The notes under the pieces: model-generated
The model's database searches: none
What the model was told of the DNA's origin: nothing
Seen by the model: only the letters and a program-made list of their open reading frames with translations
Shown: piece by piece, positions 43,740 through 56,492 of the stretch
Numbering within the stretch: position 1 is the first letter of the stretch
Layout of the letters: each line of letters opens with the position of its first letter
Position numbers and translations under genes: made by a program
DNA from: Atriophallophorus winterbourni
Lineage: Eukaryota > Platyhelminthes > Trematoda > Plagiorchiida > Microphallidae
Length of the DNA stretch: 64,000 nt
Assembly: GCA_013407085.1 (NCBI GenBank)
Contig: JACCGJ010006000.1
Span: forward strand, 59,648-123,647
Direction: 5' to 3'

Positions 43740-46178
43740 CTAGGGTTGGTACCTGTGGAACCTGTGAAGGACACCCGTGAGACTGTTTACAATATCCGGC
43801 CCTTGAAGCAGCATATCGTTCAAGGAAATTCCTCTAAATTTAGCTGCGCAGTCGAAAACGATTCGCAACTTTTCCGGCTTTTTGGGATTGATAACTGGAT
43901 GATGCGGTAAAAACCACCGTTTGATACTGGAATCGCCACGACGTAAATGACCCTTTTCGAAATGAGTCTTCATTGTGGCGATATAACGATCTCGAAGGGA
44001 TTGATCCTTCATTAGCTTACGGCCTAAGCTGCTCAGCCTCATTCGCGCCAAATGATAATTGTCTGGCAAATTAAGTAACGTACAACTCCATGGCACCCCT
44101 ATTTCGTAGTGACCATCGACCAGGCGAAGTGATGACTCCACTTCGTGTTGTGCTCTGACATAGTCGAGAGAGGGATGTGGTGCCTCAGAGTCTCCAGGAT
44201 CTAAAAATTCTGAGTCATACAACTGTGTCAGCAATGTCTCGGTGCTCGGATGTTCTTGTAGGATCGCGCTGACGCGACGAGGTGACATGTCATGTTGACC
44301 CGTTGGCCCTCTCAAAACCCAACCCAATGGCGTCTTGATTGCAAACGGTTCTCGTTCTTTTCCAAGTCTATGTTCCGAACCGCAATGTACATCCGGAACA
44401 TCACAACCTATGAGAATGCCCACGCGACTCGACCTGAGGGATTACAGTGAAACTCCTTCAAGATGAGGCCATCGATTAATATCGATCTTGGGAATATCAA
44501 CACGACTGACAGGCAGTCTGTTCACAACAATTGAGTGTTCGATCACACAATTGAATTTATTGTCTCGTGAGGATAGCTTTACATTGGTTTGCCCACAAGT
44601 TATTGTCTTAGAGCCATGTAAACTGGAGATGCTCATCTTAATTTTCCTCGATTCAAGTCCTAATGGCTCCAGCAAATCCCTGTCAAGTAAGATGCAGTCC
44701 GATCCGTTGTCAAGAAAGGCGTAAGTAGACACCGAACCGCGTGGACCCAATAGCCTAACTGGGACAAAATCAAGATGTACGCCATTAGAAGCTAAGCTAT
44801 AGGAGTTACACACCTGAGCTATTTCTTCTATCGCCTTTTCAACATTGTTAGTAGACGTATGAAGGAGATAGTGATGGGCTTTACTACAACCATCTAAGCG
44901 ACAAAGTTGTTGCGATTTGCAGTCTGCAATTCTATGGTTACCTTTAAGGCACCGGAAGCACAGTCCATTTCGCTTAAGTGTTTTCCACCTATTTTGGACG
45001 TTAGAACTCCGGAAAATTGAACATTTCTCCAGAGGGTGGGTTGACTGGCAAAGCATACAGATTTTCGTTGGTGGAGAATGCTGAACAGCAGCAATTCTAC
45101 GACCAGAACTGAGGGGAGGCGAAGACTTTGTGTTTTCAAATGCCAAGGCACCGTACTCTGTACTAGCTATTGCTACTCATCTTTCTATCAGAGCTATTAA
45201 ATCTTCAAATGAAGGCTCTTTGTTCAGCGCCATTAAAGACTCTGCCACTTCAGCCCACTTTATCTGTAGTGGCTTGGGTAATCGCTGAACAATTTTCAGC
45301 AGATAAGTTGCACAGTTTAAATCTGCGGCACGGTTTAGTTGTGAAAGACTAATGTTGCAACTGCGCATCTGCTGCAACAAGGATTCTAGCTTAGCTTGAT
45401 CACCAGACCGAATAACCGGTCCTGAATATAAATCCTTTGTGACGCAGTCGACGATTTCATGTGGCTTTCCATATTGTGCACGGAGTATTTCTAAAGCACT
45501 AGAAAAACAACTCTCACGAGGAAGCAAAACGCAATGCCGGATAGACTCCTTGGGTGTCCCTTTACAATAATAGGAAGGGTAGCACAGTTTTTGATAAGGA
45601 TCCGTAACCTGGGATTCTATGTGGCTGGCGAACGACCTCATGAATGTGACAAAGTCAGCCGGTGAACCATCAAATGGCTCGATTTCTATTTTGGGCAAAC
45701 TAAGTCCCACGGCCAGACTTCTGAAGAGAGATTCAATTGATGGCTGTGGTGGTGGGCTTTAATCGTCGGCACGTTTCACAGAATAAACATCTTGATCAAT
45801 ATACTGATCATGATCACGGTTGCCCTTCGATCTTTTCAAAGCTAGGCGTCGCCTTTCAAGCTCCAACTCTTCCTCTGCTAAACGCAACTCTTCTTCCTCC
45901 CATAAGTCATCATGCTCCTTCGGAGCATCCTCTCTAATGCTATGGGCCTGCCTGGAACCCTGAGACGACAAACGTGGGGAATGAACAGTGGGACAACCAA
46001 AAGAGGGAATAGAACCAAAATTGATATAATGTGTGTCTGACTGACTCACGTGAGTAGGGGATGCAGGAGGGATAACAAGGGTCGAAGGACAAGATTGCTC
46101 CATGTTGGATGCGATTGAACCATCGATTTTCTCGTCTGACTTATTTGACATGCTTCTTGTTGTTGCCATATTCCTCAT
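43740..46178 (-). pseudogene. BEL/Pao gag-protease-RT start, copy A (three stops)
   Basis: Same layout as copy B but with three in-frame nonsense changes and no frameshift: after SVKRADD (45759), after FEDLIALIER (45177) and after LEGVSL (44442). The corresponding codons are open in copy B. The gag base lost in copy B is present here (CACAGTTTAAATC). The second knuckle is intact (CFRCLKGNHRIADC). Protease AFLDNGSDCILL. RT begins LPHHPVINPKKPEKLRIVFD and ends at the same deletion junction as copy B. The lesions of the two copies are independent, while the large deletion is shared. Confidence 0.9.
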
Positions 46179-46209
46179 CGTCCAACGAATTCCCGAGATT
46201 GTTGAGTAC

Positions 46210-46672
46210 TGTAAAGTACAATAGAGTTCTTTTAGGGACGATATCCAAATTGCTCGGAATTGCTTTCTATACTCGATTCAAACCCGGTTAGAGATACGCG
46301 CAGAATTGTCCAATCAATGCAAAACCAATATATTTGCAAACAATTGATCTATAAAAATGCGGTACTAAAACAAATATACAATAATATACAAAATACCTCA
46401 ACACTGAAGATCCGGGAATAATTTCAATAACAATTAAGAGCGTCTATGGGCGAAAAATATGGCGCAAGTCCAATCAAGTAAATTGCGAACCAGCAAAAAT
46501 GGCGGGAAAGATCAAAACAAAATAAGAAGAGGAAGTACGAAGTAAGGAATCTTTCAGGAAAGTAAATGTTAGCAACAAAAAATAAATGTGTACAATTCGA
46601 TAGAAGCACAAAAAAATTGGAATCCAGGCAGGCCAAAATTTACTAAACTTAAATGTGAAATTCACATTTACA
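46210..46672 (-). repeat. BEL LTR 2 (shared central LTR)
   Basis: 463 bp, flanked by the purine tract of copy B (CCGGGGGGCAG on minus, 46673-46683) and by the leader of copy A. At several positions it agrees with LTR 1 against LTR 3. Confidence 0.93.
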
Positions 46673-47223
46673 CTGCCCCCCGGAAGCCACTCAGCTTCAA
46701 AACATATTTTTTAACACATCTCCATAGTTCGCTATACTTCGAATAAGTAGACAAACGTTCCTATCTACCGTACATTTTTGCCAATTCTAAAATGCTACAA
46801 TGAGACTATGTACAAAATTGTTAACTACTCATTAGTAGTTGAAATTCACAAAAATAGATGACCACAATGTAATTTTTTCCAGCGAGAAAGTAGAAACAGC
46901 ATGTCAATCATCAAGGCATGGGCATAACCACACAAGACTTGTACCTCATAAGCAATTGTTATGTGCTGCTGGCTTAGTTTCCGGAGACAATAAGCCCAAA
47001 CCATCTATAAGCAATTTGCATGTCAATAGCACATGCGCTATGGGCCGTAGCTGCTCAATATTCCACAACGGAAGTCATTGCTCTATGGAAACCTTTTTAA
47101 ATTTGCATTCACGAGCCCTCTATATTGTCAAATGTTGCCAAAGTAATTTAGGTTCCATGAGCATAGCATAGGAGGCAGCTTTATCACGTTCGGCCATTCG
47201 CACCGGCGCATGCAGGTGTCAGG

Positions 47224-47715
47224 TTGTCCTGGCTTAAGCCGCGCAACCATTATCCAGTTGGACTTGGACCAACACGTATTTACGTGTTTGTGATGATCAT
47301 GGGTCTCAAAGGATGCATCACGCATGTAGGTGTATGCTCCTTAGTACATTATCGCCGGATGCTAACATGCATGTGCAAGTGCTCCGTGGCTGTATACAAT
47401 GAATACATCACGCATAGCGTATGTATCATGGCCTGCGATATTTTTTATAGGATAAGGAGCTTTTGGCGACTAATGGCTGAAACAATCTTTGACAACCTGT
47501 TACACTGTCCCGGTTATGAAAGCATGATATGTAACGATCGACAAGGGCCAGCCATAATGCATTTCTCATATGAAACTTTCAAAAATGCACAATGTATGAA
47601 TAGTGCACATGTCCACAATATGTCATGGCAACATTTTCTATTAACCCGAAGTATCTATAACCATAATCCAATTTGTCTCCGAGGTACATGCTGTGTTATG
47701 CGCCATCACCAATGA
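47224..47715 (+). other. Antisense open frame in the BEL 3' region, copy B (partner 43002-43493)
   Basis: A 163-codon plus-strand frame (start MSWLKPRNHYPVGLGPTRIY) lies opposite the BEL coding strand, between DUF5641 and LTR 2, and is open in both copies. By eye the two copies differ at five sites, four of them amino-acid changing, which does not suggest selection. No domain recognised. Most likely a chance frame, recorded because it persists in both copies. Confidence 0.2.
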
Positions 47716-47734
47716 TCAACATCCTGATTACTTT

Positions 47735-47920
47735 CTACTCGTCTACTACCCCCTCTAGAAGACAGAGGGATCGAACGTCCCTCCTCATAGACCCTTCAGC
47801 AGTTTTAATTGTCACCTGTCTCACCAGACCGTCGGACCCTGGAAGGGCATCGATTACCAAGCCCATAGGCCATTTACCTCTGGGACAATTTACCTTAGTT
47901 GGAAGCACTAAATCTCCCAC
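47735..47920 (-). pseudogene. BEL integrase C-terminal DUF5641 remnant, copy B
   Basis: GDLVLPTKVNCPRGKWPMGL, DALPGSDGLVRQVTIKT and LCLLEGVVDE match the conserved C-terminal domain of BEL/Pao integrases (RGKWP..., PG.DG.VR.V). It follows the internal deletion within about 40 codons of the RT start. About 1.05 kb of non-coding sequence separates it from LTR 2. Confidence 0.82.
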
Positions 47921-47961
47921 CCTGAGGTTTCGCTTTGGCTTCAGCCACTTGCCGGTTATTT

Positions 47962-50390
47962 CTAGGGTTGGTACCTGTGGAACCTGTGAAGGACACCCGT
48001 GAGACTGTTTACAATATCCAGCCCTTGAAGCAGCATATCGTTCAAGGAAATTCCTCTAAATTTAGCTGCGCAGTCGAAAACGATTCGCAACTTTTCCGGC
48101 TTTTTGGGATTGATAACTGGATGATGCGGTAAAAACCACCGTTTGATACTGGAATCGCCACGACGTAAATGACCCTTTTCGAAATAAGTCTTCATTGTGG
48201 CGATATAACGATCTCGAAGGGATTGATCCTTCATTAGCTTACGGCCTAAGCTGCTTAGCCTCATTCGCGCCAAATGATAATTGTCTGGCAAATTAAGTAA
48301 CGTACAACTCCATGGCACCTCTATTTCGTAGTGACCATCGACCAGGCGAAGTGATGACTCCACTTCGTGTTGTGCTCTGACATCGTCGAGAGAGGGATGT
48401 GTTGCCTCAGAGTCTCCAGTATCTAAAAATTCTGAGTCATACAACTGTGTCAGCAATGTCTCGGTGCTCGGATGTTCTTGTAGGATCGCGTTGACGCGAC
48501 GAGGTGACATGTCATGTTGACCCGTTGGCCCTCTCAAAACCCAACCCAATGGCGTCTTGATTGCAAACGGTTCTCGTTCTTTTTCAAGTCTATGTTCCGA
48601 ACCGCAATGCACATCCGGAACATCACAACCTATGAGAATGCCCACGCGACTCGACCTGAGGGATTCCAGTGAAACTCCTTCAAGTTGAGGCCATCGATTA
48701 ATATCGATCTTGGGAATATCAACACGACTGACAGGCAGTCTGTTCACAACAATTGAGTGTTCGATCACACAACTGAATTTATTGTCTAGTGAGGGTAGCT
48801 TTACATTGGTTTGCCCACAAGTTATTGCCTTAGAGCTATGTAAACTGGAGATGCTCAGCTTAATTTTCCTCGATTCAAGTCCTAATGGCTCCACCAAATC
48901 CCTGTCAAGGAAGGTGCAGTCTGATCCGTTGTCAAGAAAGGCATAAGTAGACGCCGAACCGCGTGTACCCACCAGCCTAACTGGGACGAAACCAAGATGT
49001 ACGCCATTAGAAGCTAAGCTATAGGAGTTACACACCTGAGCTATTTCTTCTGTCGCCTTTTCAACATTGTTAGTCGACGTATGAAGAAGATAGTGATGGC
49101 TTTTACTACATCCATCTAAGCGACAAAGTTGTTGCGATTTGCAGTCTGCAATTATATGGTTACCTTTAAGGCACCTGAAGTACAGACCATTTCGCTTAAG
49201 TGTTTCCCACCTTTTTTGGAGGTCATAACTCCGGAAAATTGAACATTTCTCCAGAGGGTGGGTTGACTGGCAAAGCATACAGATTTTCGTTGGTGGAGAA
49301 TGCTGAACAGCAGCAATTCTAAGACCAGAACTGAGGGGAGTCGAAGACTTTGTGTTTTCAAATGCCAAGGCACCGTACTCTGTACTAGCTATTGCTACTC
49401 TTCTTTCTATCAGAGCCATTAAATCTTCAAATGACGGCTCTTTGTTCAGCGCCATTAAAGACTCTGCCACTTCAGCCCACTTTATCTGTAGTGGCTTGGG
49501 TAATCGCTGAACAATTTTCAGCAGATAAGTTGCACATTTAAATCTGCGGCACGGTTTAGTTGTGAAAGACTAATGTTGCAACTGCGCATCTGCTGCAACA
49601 AGGATTCTAGCGTAGCTTGATCACCAGACCGAATAACCGGTCCTGAATATAAATCCTTTGTGACGCAGTCGACGATTTGATGTGGCTCTCCATATTGTGC
49701 ACGGAGTATTTCTAAAGCACTAGAAAAACAACTCTCACAAGGAAGAAAAACGCAATGCCAGATAGACTCCGTGGGTGTCCCTTTACAATAATAGATAAGG
49801 TAGCACAGTTTTTGATAAGGATCCGTAACCTGGGATTCTATGTGGCTGGCGAACGACCTCATGAATGTGACAAAGTCAGCCGGTGAACCATCAAATGGCT
49901 CGATTTCTATTTTAGGCAAACTAAGTCCCACGGCCAGACTTATGAAGAGAGATTCAATTGATGGCTGTAATGGTGGGCTTCCATCGTCGGCACGTTTCAC
50001 AGAATAAACATTTTGATCAATATACTGATTATGATCACGGTTGCCCTTCGATCTTTTCAAAGCTAGGCGTCGCCTTTTAAGCTTCAACTCTTCCTCTGCT
50101 AAACGCAACTCTTCTTCCTCCCATAAGTCATCATGCTCCTTCAGGGCATCCTCTCTAATGCTATGGGCCTGCCTGGAACCCTGAGACGACAAACGTGGGG
50201 AATAAACAGTGGGACAACCAAAAGAGGGAATAGAACCAAAATTGATATAATGTGTGTCTGACTGACTCACGTGGGTAGGGGATGCAGGAGGGATAACAAG
50301 GGTCGAAGGACAAGATTGCTCCATGTTGGATGCGATTGAACCATCGATTTTCTCGTCAGACTTCTTTGACATGCTTCTTGTTGTTGCCAT
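47962..50390 (-). pseudogene. BEL/Pao gag-protease-RT start, copy B (one frameshift)
   Basis: Starts MATTRSMSKKSDEK at 50390. Charged coiled region (EEEELRLAEEELKLKRRR), then the BEL gag domain (PKIEIEPFDGSPADFVTF, LEILRAQYGEPHQIVDC). One missing base near 49535 shifts the frame, which continues to 47962: knuckle CMLCQSTHPLEKC, second knuckle YFRCLKGNHIIADC (first Cys replaced by Tyr, whereas copy A keeps Cys), CRLDGCSKSHH, protease AFLDNGSDCTFL, the BEL region ILIGCDVPDVHCGSEH, and RT start LPHHPVINPKKPEKLRIVFD to LHRFHRYQP. There the deletion joins DUF5641 sequence. Apart from the frameshift the frame is open, so decay is recent or weak. Confidence 0.9.
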
Positions 50391-50430
50391 ATTCCTAATC
50401 GTCCAACGAGTTCACGAGATTGTTGAATAC

Positions 50431-50893
50431 TGTAAAGTACAAAAGAGTACTTTTAGGGACGATATCCAAATGGCTCGGAATTGCTTTCTATACTCGATTC
50501 AATCCCGGTTAGAGATACGCGCAGAACTGTCCAATTAATGCAAAATCAATATATTCGCAATCAATTGCTCTATAAAAATGCGGTACTAAACAAATATACA
50601 ATAATATTCAAAATACCTCAACACTGAAGATCCGGGAATAATTTCAATAACAATTAAGAGCGTCTATGGGCGGAAAATATGGCGCAAGTCCAATCAAGTA
50701 AATTGCGAACCAACAAAATGGCGGGAAAGATTAAAACGGAATAAGAAGAGGAAGTACGAAGTAAGGAATCTTTCAGGAAAGTAAATGTTAGCAACAAAAA
50801 AATAAATGTGTACAATTCGATAGAAGCACACAAAAAATTGGAATCCAGGCAGGCCAAAATTTACTGAACTTAAATGTGAAATTCACATTTACA
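50431..50893 (-). repeat. BEL LTR 3 (5' end of the dimer)
   Basis: 463 bp. A few percent diverged from LTR 1 by eye, so the insertion is not very young. The gag ATG lies 40 bp downstream on the minus strand. I could not assign the primer site. Confidence 0.93.
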
Positions 50894-51765
50894 AAGGGCA
50901 TAAAATGAAAAATAATTAAATTCAACCTGGATAATTTTAACGATGAAAATTTTGGTTTCTCTTTTCATTAAGATTTTGTTGAATTTGTACACTACGCCTT
51001 GTTACTAAAACTTATCATCAAAGTAAAAAATTAGGAGATAAAGATTAAGAGAATGGAAATAATACATTTTATCAGCAATCAGAATAATTATTCATAAGGT
51101 TCTTCAACCTCGATAGCATAAAACTCTAAAGCTGAATGACTAAAACAAAATTATCGTCAACCTGTATATTTTTATTAAAGAACTCTTTTTGTTTTCTCTC
51201 TATATTCATATCACGTTGAATTTGTTTTCAAAATTTATCATCTCAGTAAGAAATTGTCATTATGATCAAGAAGATTGACATGAAGCAAATTCATCAGCAA
51301 TCACATTAAAATTATGCATTTTCTCACTATGGTTCAATTTAAGAACAATTTATAACATGAAATTTTGAGGTTAATAATCTTCCAGGATAACGCTGTTTAA
51401 AGGTTGACTGTAATTCGTCTTCATTTCTGCATGTTGATATTTCGAAATTTTTCGGTATGAAAGAAGAGCCATGACAATTTTCACCAAAGGACTAGCTGCG
51501 CGTGTGAGAAAAACTGTCCTGAGATTATTAAATTCATTATACTGGTTTTACTCATGGTCTCTTTTTCGTGCTTTGAAATCAAGTCTCTCTTCACGTATGA
51601 CATTCACTCAGTTTTGCTACTTTTATAATCAATTCATCCTAAATTTAACTGTGGTAGTAAACGAGGTCAACGTTATAATTTGATTCTTACGATATTTTGA
51701 TATTCTTGTGGGAATCCGAGATATTTAAAGTTTATCACAAGAACTTTTATTCTATTTTTAATGTA
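50894..51765 (-). repeat. Segment R' (continues G' across the BEL insertion)
   Basis: The complement matches 23978-24854 and 30815-31689. It ends TTGAACAT at the junction with the CR1 5' end. A 65-bp piece of it (about 51448-51515) recurs at 55222-55285. Confidence 0.85.
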
Positions 51766-51769
51766 CTTG

Positions 51770-54700
51770 AACATACTACGACTCGTAAATCTGCAAAAGG
51801 ATATTATGAAACATCGACTGCAATGAAGCCTCAAGATAATGCAGGCTCCGCTGCTGAATCTTGTTATTCTTGTCTTGTTTCTCCGAAGCAGGTCGCTAAT
51901 AACGCTAAAGCTGTTCCATATAAAACATGCTCAATATGGATGCCTATTCGATGTGGTGGAATAAAGCCGGAGATGTATCGTAGGCTTCAGAAAAATTCAT
52001 GCGATATTATTTCCACTTTATGTAAGATAAGCCTTACACCGACTCGTTTTAAGCTCGCAGGTACTCCGCTTCAAGTTCACACGGCTTCTGCTAAGAACTC
52101 TGAAGGTCTTAATGAGGGTTGTAAATAATGGTTCACCCTTCAAAGAGGATACCCACTACACATCTTTTGCACCGCAAGTTTGCGTGCAATCGGAATATGT
52201 ACGCACTTTTGGGGAGGTATTTTCCTCCCCTGTAATCCGTCAAACAGATAAAAGTGAGTCTTGTCTGTTCAAAAACCGTGCATCAACTCAAAGAGGTCAA
52301 GGAACTACCACAGCCTGAAAAAGCAATTAAAAAATGTCCAGAGCTTTACCACTGATGAGAGTAGATGATCCTGCATCATTTGTCTCAATGCGCCGGAGCA
52401 AACAGTTGCTTTTACGATACACAGGGTTGAACATTAACGCGATTTTCTAAAATATGCGCAGGCCCTAATTTTCGACTAGGGAAAAAATGGTATAATGATC
52501 CCAACAGCGTTTCGTCTATACCGCATGACAGCGCCAAGTGAACACCCCAGAGCGGTAAATATTGTGTTAGACTCCCTTGAACAATTGACCTCATTGCTGA
52601 AGGATACTCACAGGTTGAAGGGTAGTAAATCTCGAATCCTGTGTGATCTCTCTCCGGAAGATCGTGTGGAAATGCGAAAAGCAACTCAGGTGATTAGCGA
52701 GCGCATAGCCGCAGATGAAACTAACTTGCGCATGGTGGATTTTCGGGTTGTGAGGATGAGGCCGAACTTTCATTGGGAGCTCCTGGAAAAAGAAATTCGG
52801 AGAGATCTGGATCTTTAAAAGTGATTTATTATAATGCGTTGAGTTTCAGAAGCAAACTGGATGAATTCTTCGAGTGGATTATTGCGATAATGGAAACCAG
52901 GCTCTCCCCTGAGCAGGATGATATCTGGCTGGCCCTACCTGGATATAAACTCATTCGCGCAGATCGAACAGACGCTAGGATCACTGGTCGGGTTGTTTTA
53001 TACTTCCAACAACATATTTCCTTCGTAGCGTTTGCTCGTTTCGAGCAGACTGCCGATATGTGTGAAAGCTTATGGTGCCGTATAAGGACAACGCTTCATT
53101 TGCTACAGTAGGTGTCGTTTATCGTTTTCCTATCACTCAGGCAGATACATTGATATCACAGAACTGTCAGTATGGTTGAATCTCAAACTTCTTGATCATT
53201 ACCGATTTCAATGCTCCTAGTATTAATTTGACATTGCTAGAGGATGCTTCTGGGTCATTCAAGCAGGTCTTATTGGACGCTGTGGTTGATTTGGGCCTCG
53301 TGCATTATGTTTCCTATCTAATCAGAGTAAGCCCTACTGGGTGACAGTCCATTTTGCACTTGCTATTCAATCCAACGCAGTCCGATATTACTCAGCTTCG
53401 GACTGAAGCTCCATTAGGCTGTAGTGGTCAGGCCACCTTGCGTTTTATTTGAAAATTCAACACTGGCTAGGAACCAGATCCATTTCCCTGAAGGGATTTT
53501 TGGAATGCAGATGCTGATAGGTTATAGGAATGTGATGCTGATGTTGCTTCATCTCTCGATTGGTCAGTCGATCAATCATCTGATGTTGAAAATCGTTGTC
53601 TGGTGATCCGGAATAATATCTGGACAATTATTAGGATGGCTGTTCCGTTGTTGACATGTCGTCGTAAGGCGAAATGTTCCCCTTGGTTTCACAAGGAGTT
53701 TCAGAAACCTTTGCGGCAACATCAAAAGCTCCTCTCAATATTCGTCAGCAAGAAGAACTCCACTGACTATAACAATTATAGGCAAGCTAGAAACATCTGA
53801 ACGGCATGGAAATGCAGAAGAATTATGTTGTACGAGCAGCGAATGTTTTACGAGTCTACTTGTGCACCAAAACGTCTATCCGCATACATTGGTCCTTGCA
53901 GAAAGGCATATCCATATATCTATAATTTGATAGATACTATTAAGGGTTAGACATTACTGAGGATGGTTTGAAAGCTCGAGTCCTAGTTAAGCAACATGCA
54001 CCTGTGTACTGTCTGGAAGACATTGAACACGCTCATTTTGGAACAGTTAGGCACACAATCCGCGCCAGGACCAGACGTTATTAATCCGTTGGTTTTAAAA
54101 TTACTGTCAGACGTGTTGTGAGATCCGATTGTCAGGTTGTTTAACAAAATCTGTTACGTTCGGTGTCTTTGCCACAAAATTGGAAACATGGTATAATTAA
54201 ATTAATGTTTATGAGTAGGGACTCTAGTTGTCCAACCAATTATAGACCCGTCATATTGACTTTTTAACGGATAAATCTTTAGAGATGTCGCTCAAGAGGA
54301 AAATAGGGATCTTTCTTCTGTTGTGTGGACGTTGGTGTCTAAAACAACATGGATTCACCAAAAATTTCTCATGCGCAATAATCTCCCTCTGGACCGAGAA
54401 ATTTAGTGTGCTTTGACTGATTCTGATCAAGCGATCGATGTCGTTTTTATTGACTTCAGTAAGGCGCTTGACAGAGTGCCATACCGCCGATTGCTCGTGA
54501 AGTTGGAGTGTCTGGGTACTCACGGTTGTCTTGTAAAGTCGATCGAATCAATCAATTCAGAAAAATGAAAAAAAAGAATATTGTTTCAGAAACTAAGAGA
54601 AACAGAAAATAACTGAATGGTGAAAGTCTGAGGAAAATCATTTTTTCGGAATCGTGTGAAGCACACAATTATATCGTTTTAATATTTCATGTAAAAATAT

Positions 54701-55218
54701 TTTTAATTGCAAGGTTGAATAAGAATACGAATTAATATTTTTTCCATATACTTCGGTGGAATTTCAAACAATTTTTTGTCATGTTGCGTTGAAAAGCAAA
54801 TTTGGAATTTATCAGGTTGAATAAATAGTAAGCAAGTGATCAATGTATTTTGTTGTTAGTTTTTTTTCACGTAAACATTTCATCTAATATCCAATATTCA
54901 GTTGATATAAAAAACGGTAATTCTCAGAATGTCATCTAAATTTATTTCAACTTATATCAGGTTTCTACAGATAATTAACAAACGTTGTAGCTTAATATTC
55001 CACCTAACAGTGTCCGTTTTCTTCTTTATTCTGATGAGAAATATTATTATATACACGAAAACGATTGATCAGACCACTTTTTGAAACAACTAATTCGTGG
55101 TTCATTGCGAGTCAATGAACATGCTCGTTTCTGTGTTTCTGCAATCTTACTGCCAAAGCTTTACCATAAATGCTTCATCACGTGAATAACACAATAACAT
55201 TCGGCATTCAATTTTGCA
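51770..55218 (+). repeat. Block C', right copy (inverted partner 27279-30810)
   Basis: Collinear with the complement of the left block. Includes the truncated CR1-like LINE (51780-54570) and the AT-rich part to 55218 (AATTTTGCA), where the left block continues differently. Confidence 0.82.
51780..54570 (+). pseudogene. CR1-like LINE, ORF1 to RT motif A, right copy
   Basis: The plus-strand order mirrors the left copy: PHD-like ORF1 start (CLVSPKQVANNAKAVPYKT, RCGGIKPEMYRRLQ), ORF1 core (52495-52818: RLYRMTAPSEHPRAVNIVLD), endonuclease (52773-53111: KVIYYNALSFRSKLDEF, METRLSPEQDDIWLALPGYK), pre-RT linker (53603-53800: VPLLTCRRKAKCSPWFHKEF) and RT start (VVFIDFSKALDRVPYRRLL near 54450). It stops after motif A and the frame breaks are mostly those of the left copy. 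Where the left LINE has an IIAIIAIME repeat, this copy has IIAIME. Confidence 0.78.
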
Positions 55219-55319
55219 TATTTTTCGGTATGAAAGAAGAGCCATGACAATTTTCATCAAAGGACTAGCTGCGCGTGTGAGAAAAAACTATACTATAGTA
55301 TCGACTTAAAAGCTGGTCG

Positions 55320-56492
55320 TCTTTAGTTCAGTTCAGTTTATATTGCACATGAATGTATGTGTCAAACGTGCCAATCTAGATTTTATAATTCTAAACAATT
55401 GGTTTTCCTTGACGATCAACTGTGTAAGCACTAATCCGGTGTACCGTTGCTCAATTCCTTGGATTGAACGAAAACCGGTGTTTTCAATATTAAATGTGAT
55501 GAAACCAACGTTAAGGCTAACTGAAAAGTGAATGCATCGAAAAACGCAACTAGAGACAATATGCAATATATGATTAAATTGATTGATCAAACTTCTAATG
55601 TCTAAGGCGTAAGTAAACATGACAAATATGGATGCATATAAGAATGTTGGGTTCTAGCTGTATATGCTTCACCAGGATCCACATACCTATGAGCACGTTC
55701 ATAGAAACATAGCCAGTCTCAACTCCTTTCAAATGTGAGGTTCAAATAAGGTCTATCTATAACATTTCTTATCAATTTAGCTCGTCTGGATCGTTTATAG
55801 TATTTTGCATTCTTTTCCGTTAGAAGCACTCAGATATTTCTACGGATACGTTACAGAGAACGTACAATATACTTTATACTACCAGTGTTCCGTCTTCTAC
55901 ATTCTTCGCATGAAGTGAGATTGTGAGATGTTTCATGTACGTTGACAATAACACAAGACCAGATATCTCCAGCTGAACTATCTCCGTTTTTCGAGTTAAT
56001 TCCATCTTGTTTTTTTATTCGTAGAATGAAAATTAAATCTTATTCATTAGTGTGTGATGCGTCGATTCTATTATGGTAATTTTGTAAATGTGTGGTTCAG
56101 CATTGAAACTGGTTAGTTTTCTAATATTTCGTAATTTCCCGATCGCTATTTATTTTAAAATTATGGTGATACATTTGAACGGTTTACGTGAAGTTAATGC
56201 AATTCTAGCCTAATTCATGCAACTCAAGCATGCACTCTGATATCTTAGGCTGAGACTGTCTCTTGATTCAAGCAATTTTGATGTTTTTCTTTATACTTCA
56301 GCACGTCGAACCATCTTACCTTGATGAACACTGAGAATATTCGAAGAATTAACTCGATGGGGACAATTTGGATGTTGATAGCCGGTTGATAACGAAATCC
56401 GGAATTGTTCAGTAGCGAACAAATGCAAGCTCGATTATTTATTCGACATTTTTGACATTTAAAAGTAAAATTTATCATGGGAGCTAGTTTGA
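55320..56492. repeat. Blocks B' and A', right copies, directly joined
   Basis: B' (55320-55700) and A' (55720-56492) are contiguous here, giving the uninterrupted form of the site that holds the 2.27-kb insert in the left half. The right edge, GAGCTAGTTTGA at 56492, pairs with 23191. Minus-strand frame 56245-56565 (CQKCRINNRACIC) is the partner of 23205-23474. Confidence 0.8.

Larger units (their letters stand above)
41988..50893 (-). mobile_element. Tandem dimer of a non-autonomous BEL/Pao element (LTR-body-LTR-body-LTR)
   Basis: Three LTRs (41988-42449, 46210-46672, 50431-50893) alternate with two bodies, with a 4221-4222 bp repeat length. AAGGG lies immediately outside both ends (41983-41987 and 50894-50898), a 5-bp target duplication, so the dimer behaves as one insertion. 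The middle LTR serves as 3' LTR of the upstream body (B, 46673-50430) and 5' LTR of the downstream body (A, 42450-46209). Both bodies carry gag, protease and the first RT motif, then jump to the C-terminal integrase DUF5641 region, so RT core, RNase H and integrase core are missing from both. They are dependent on a full-length BEL element. Confidence 0.93.
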
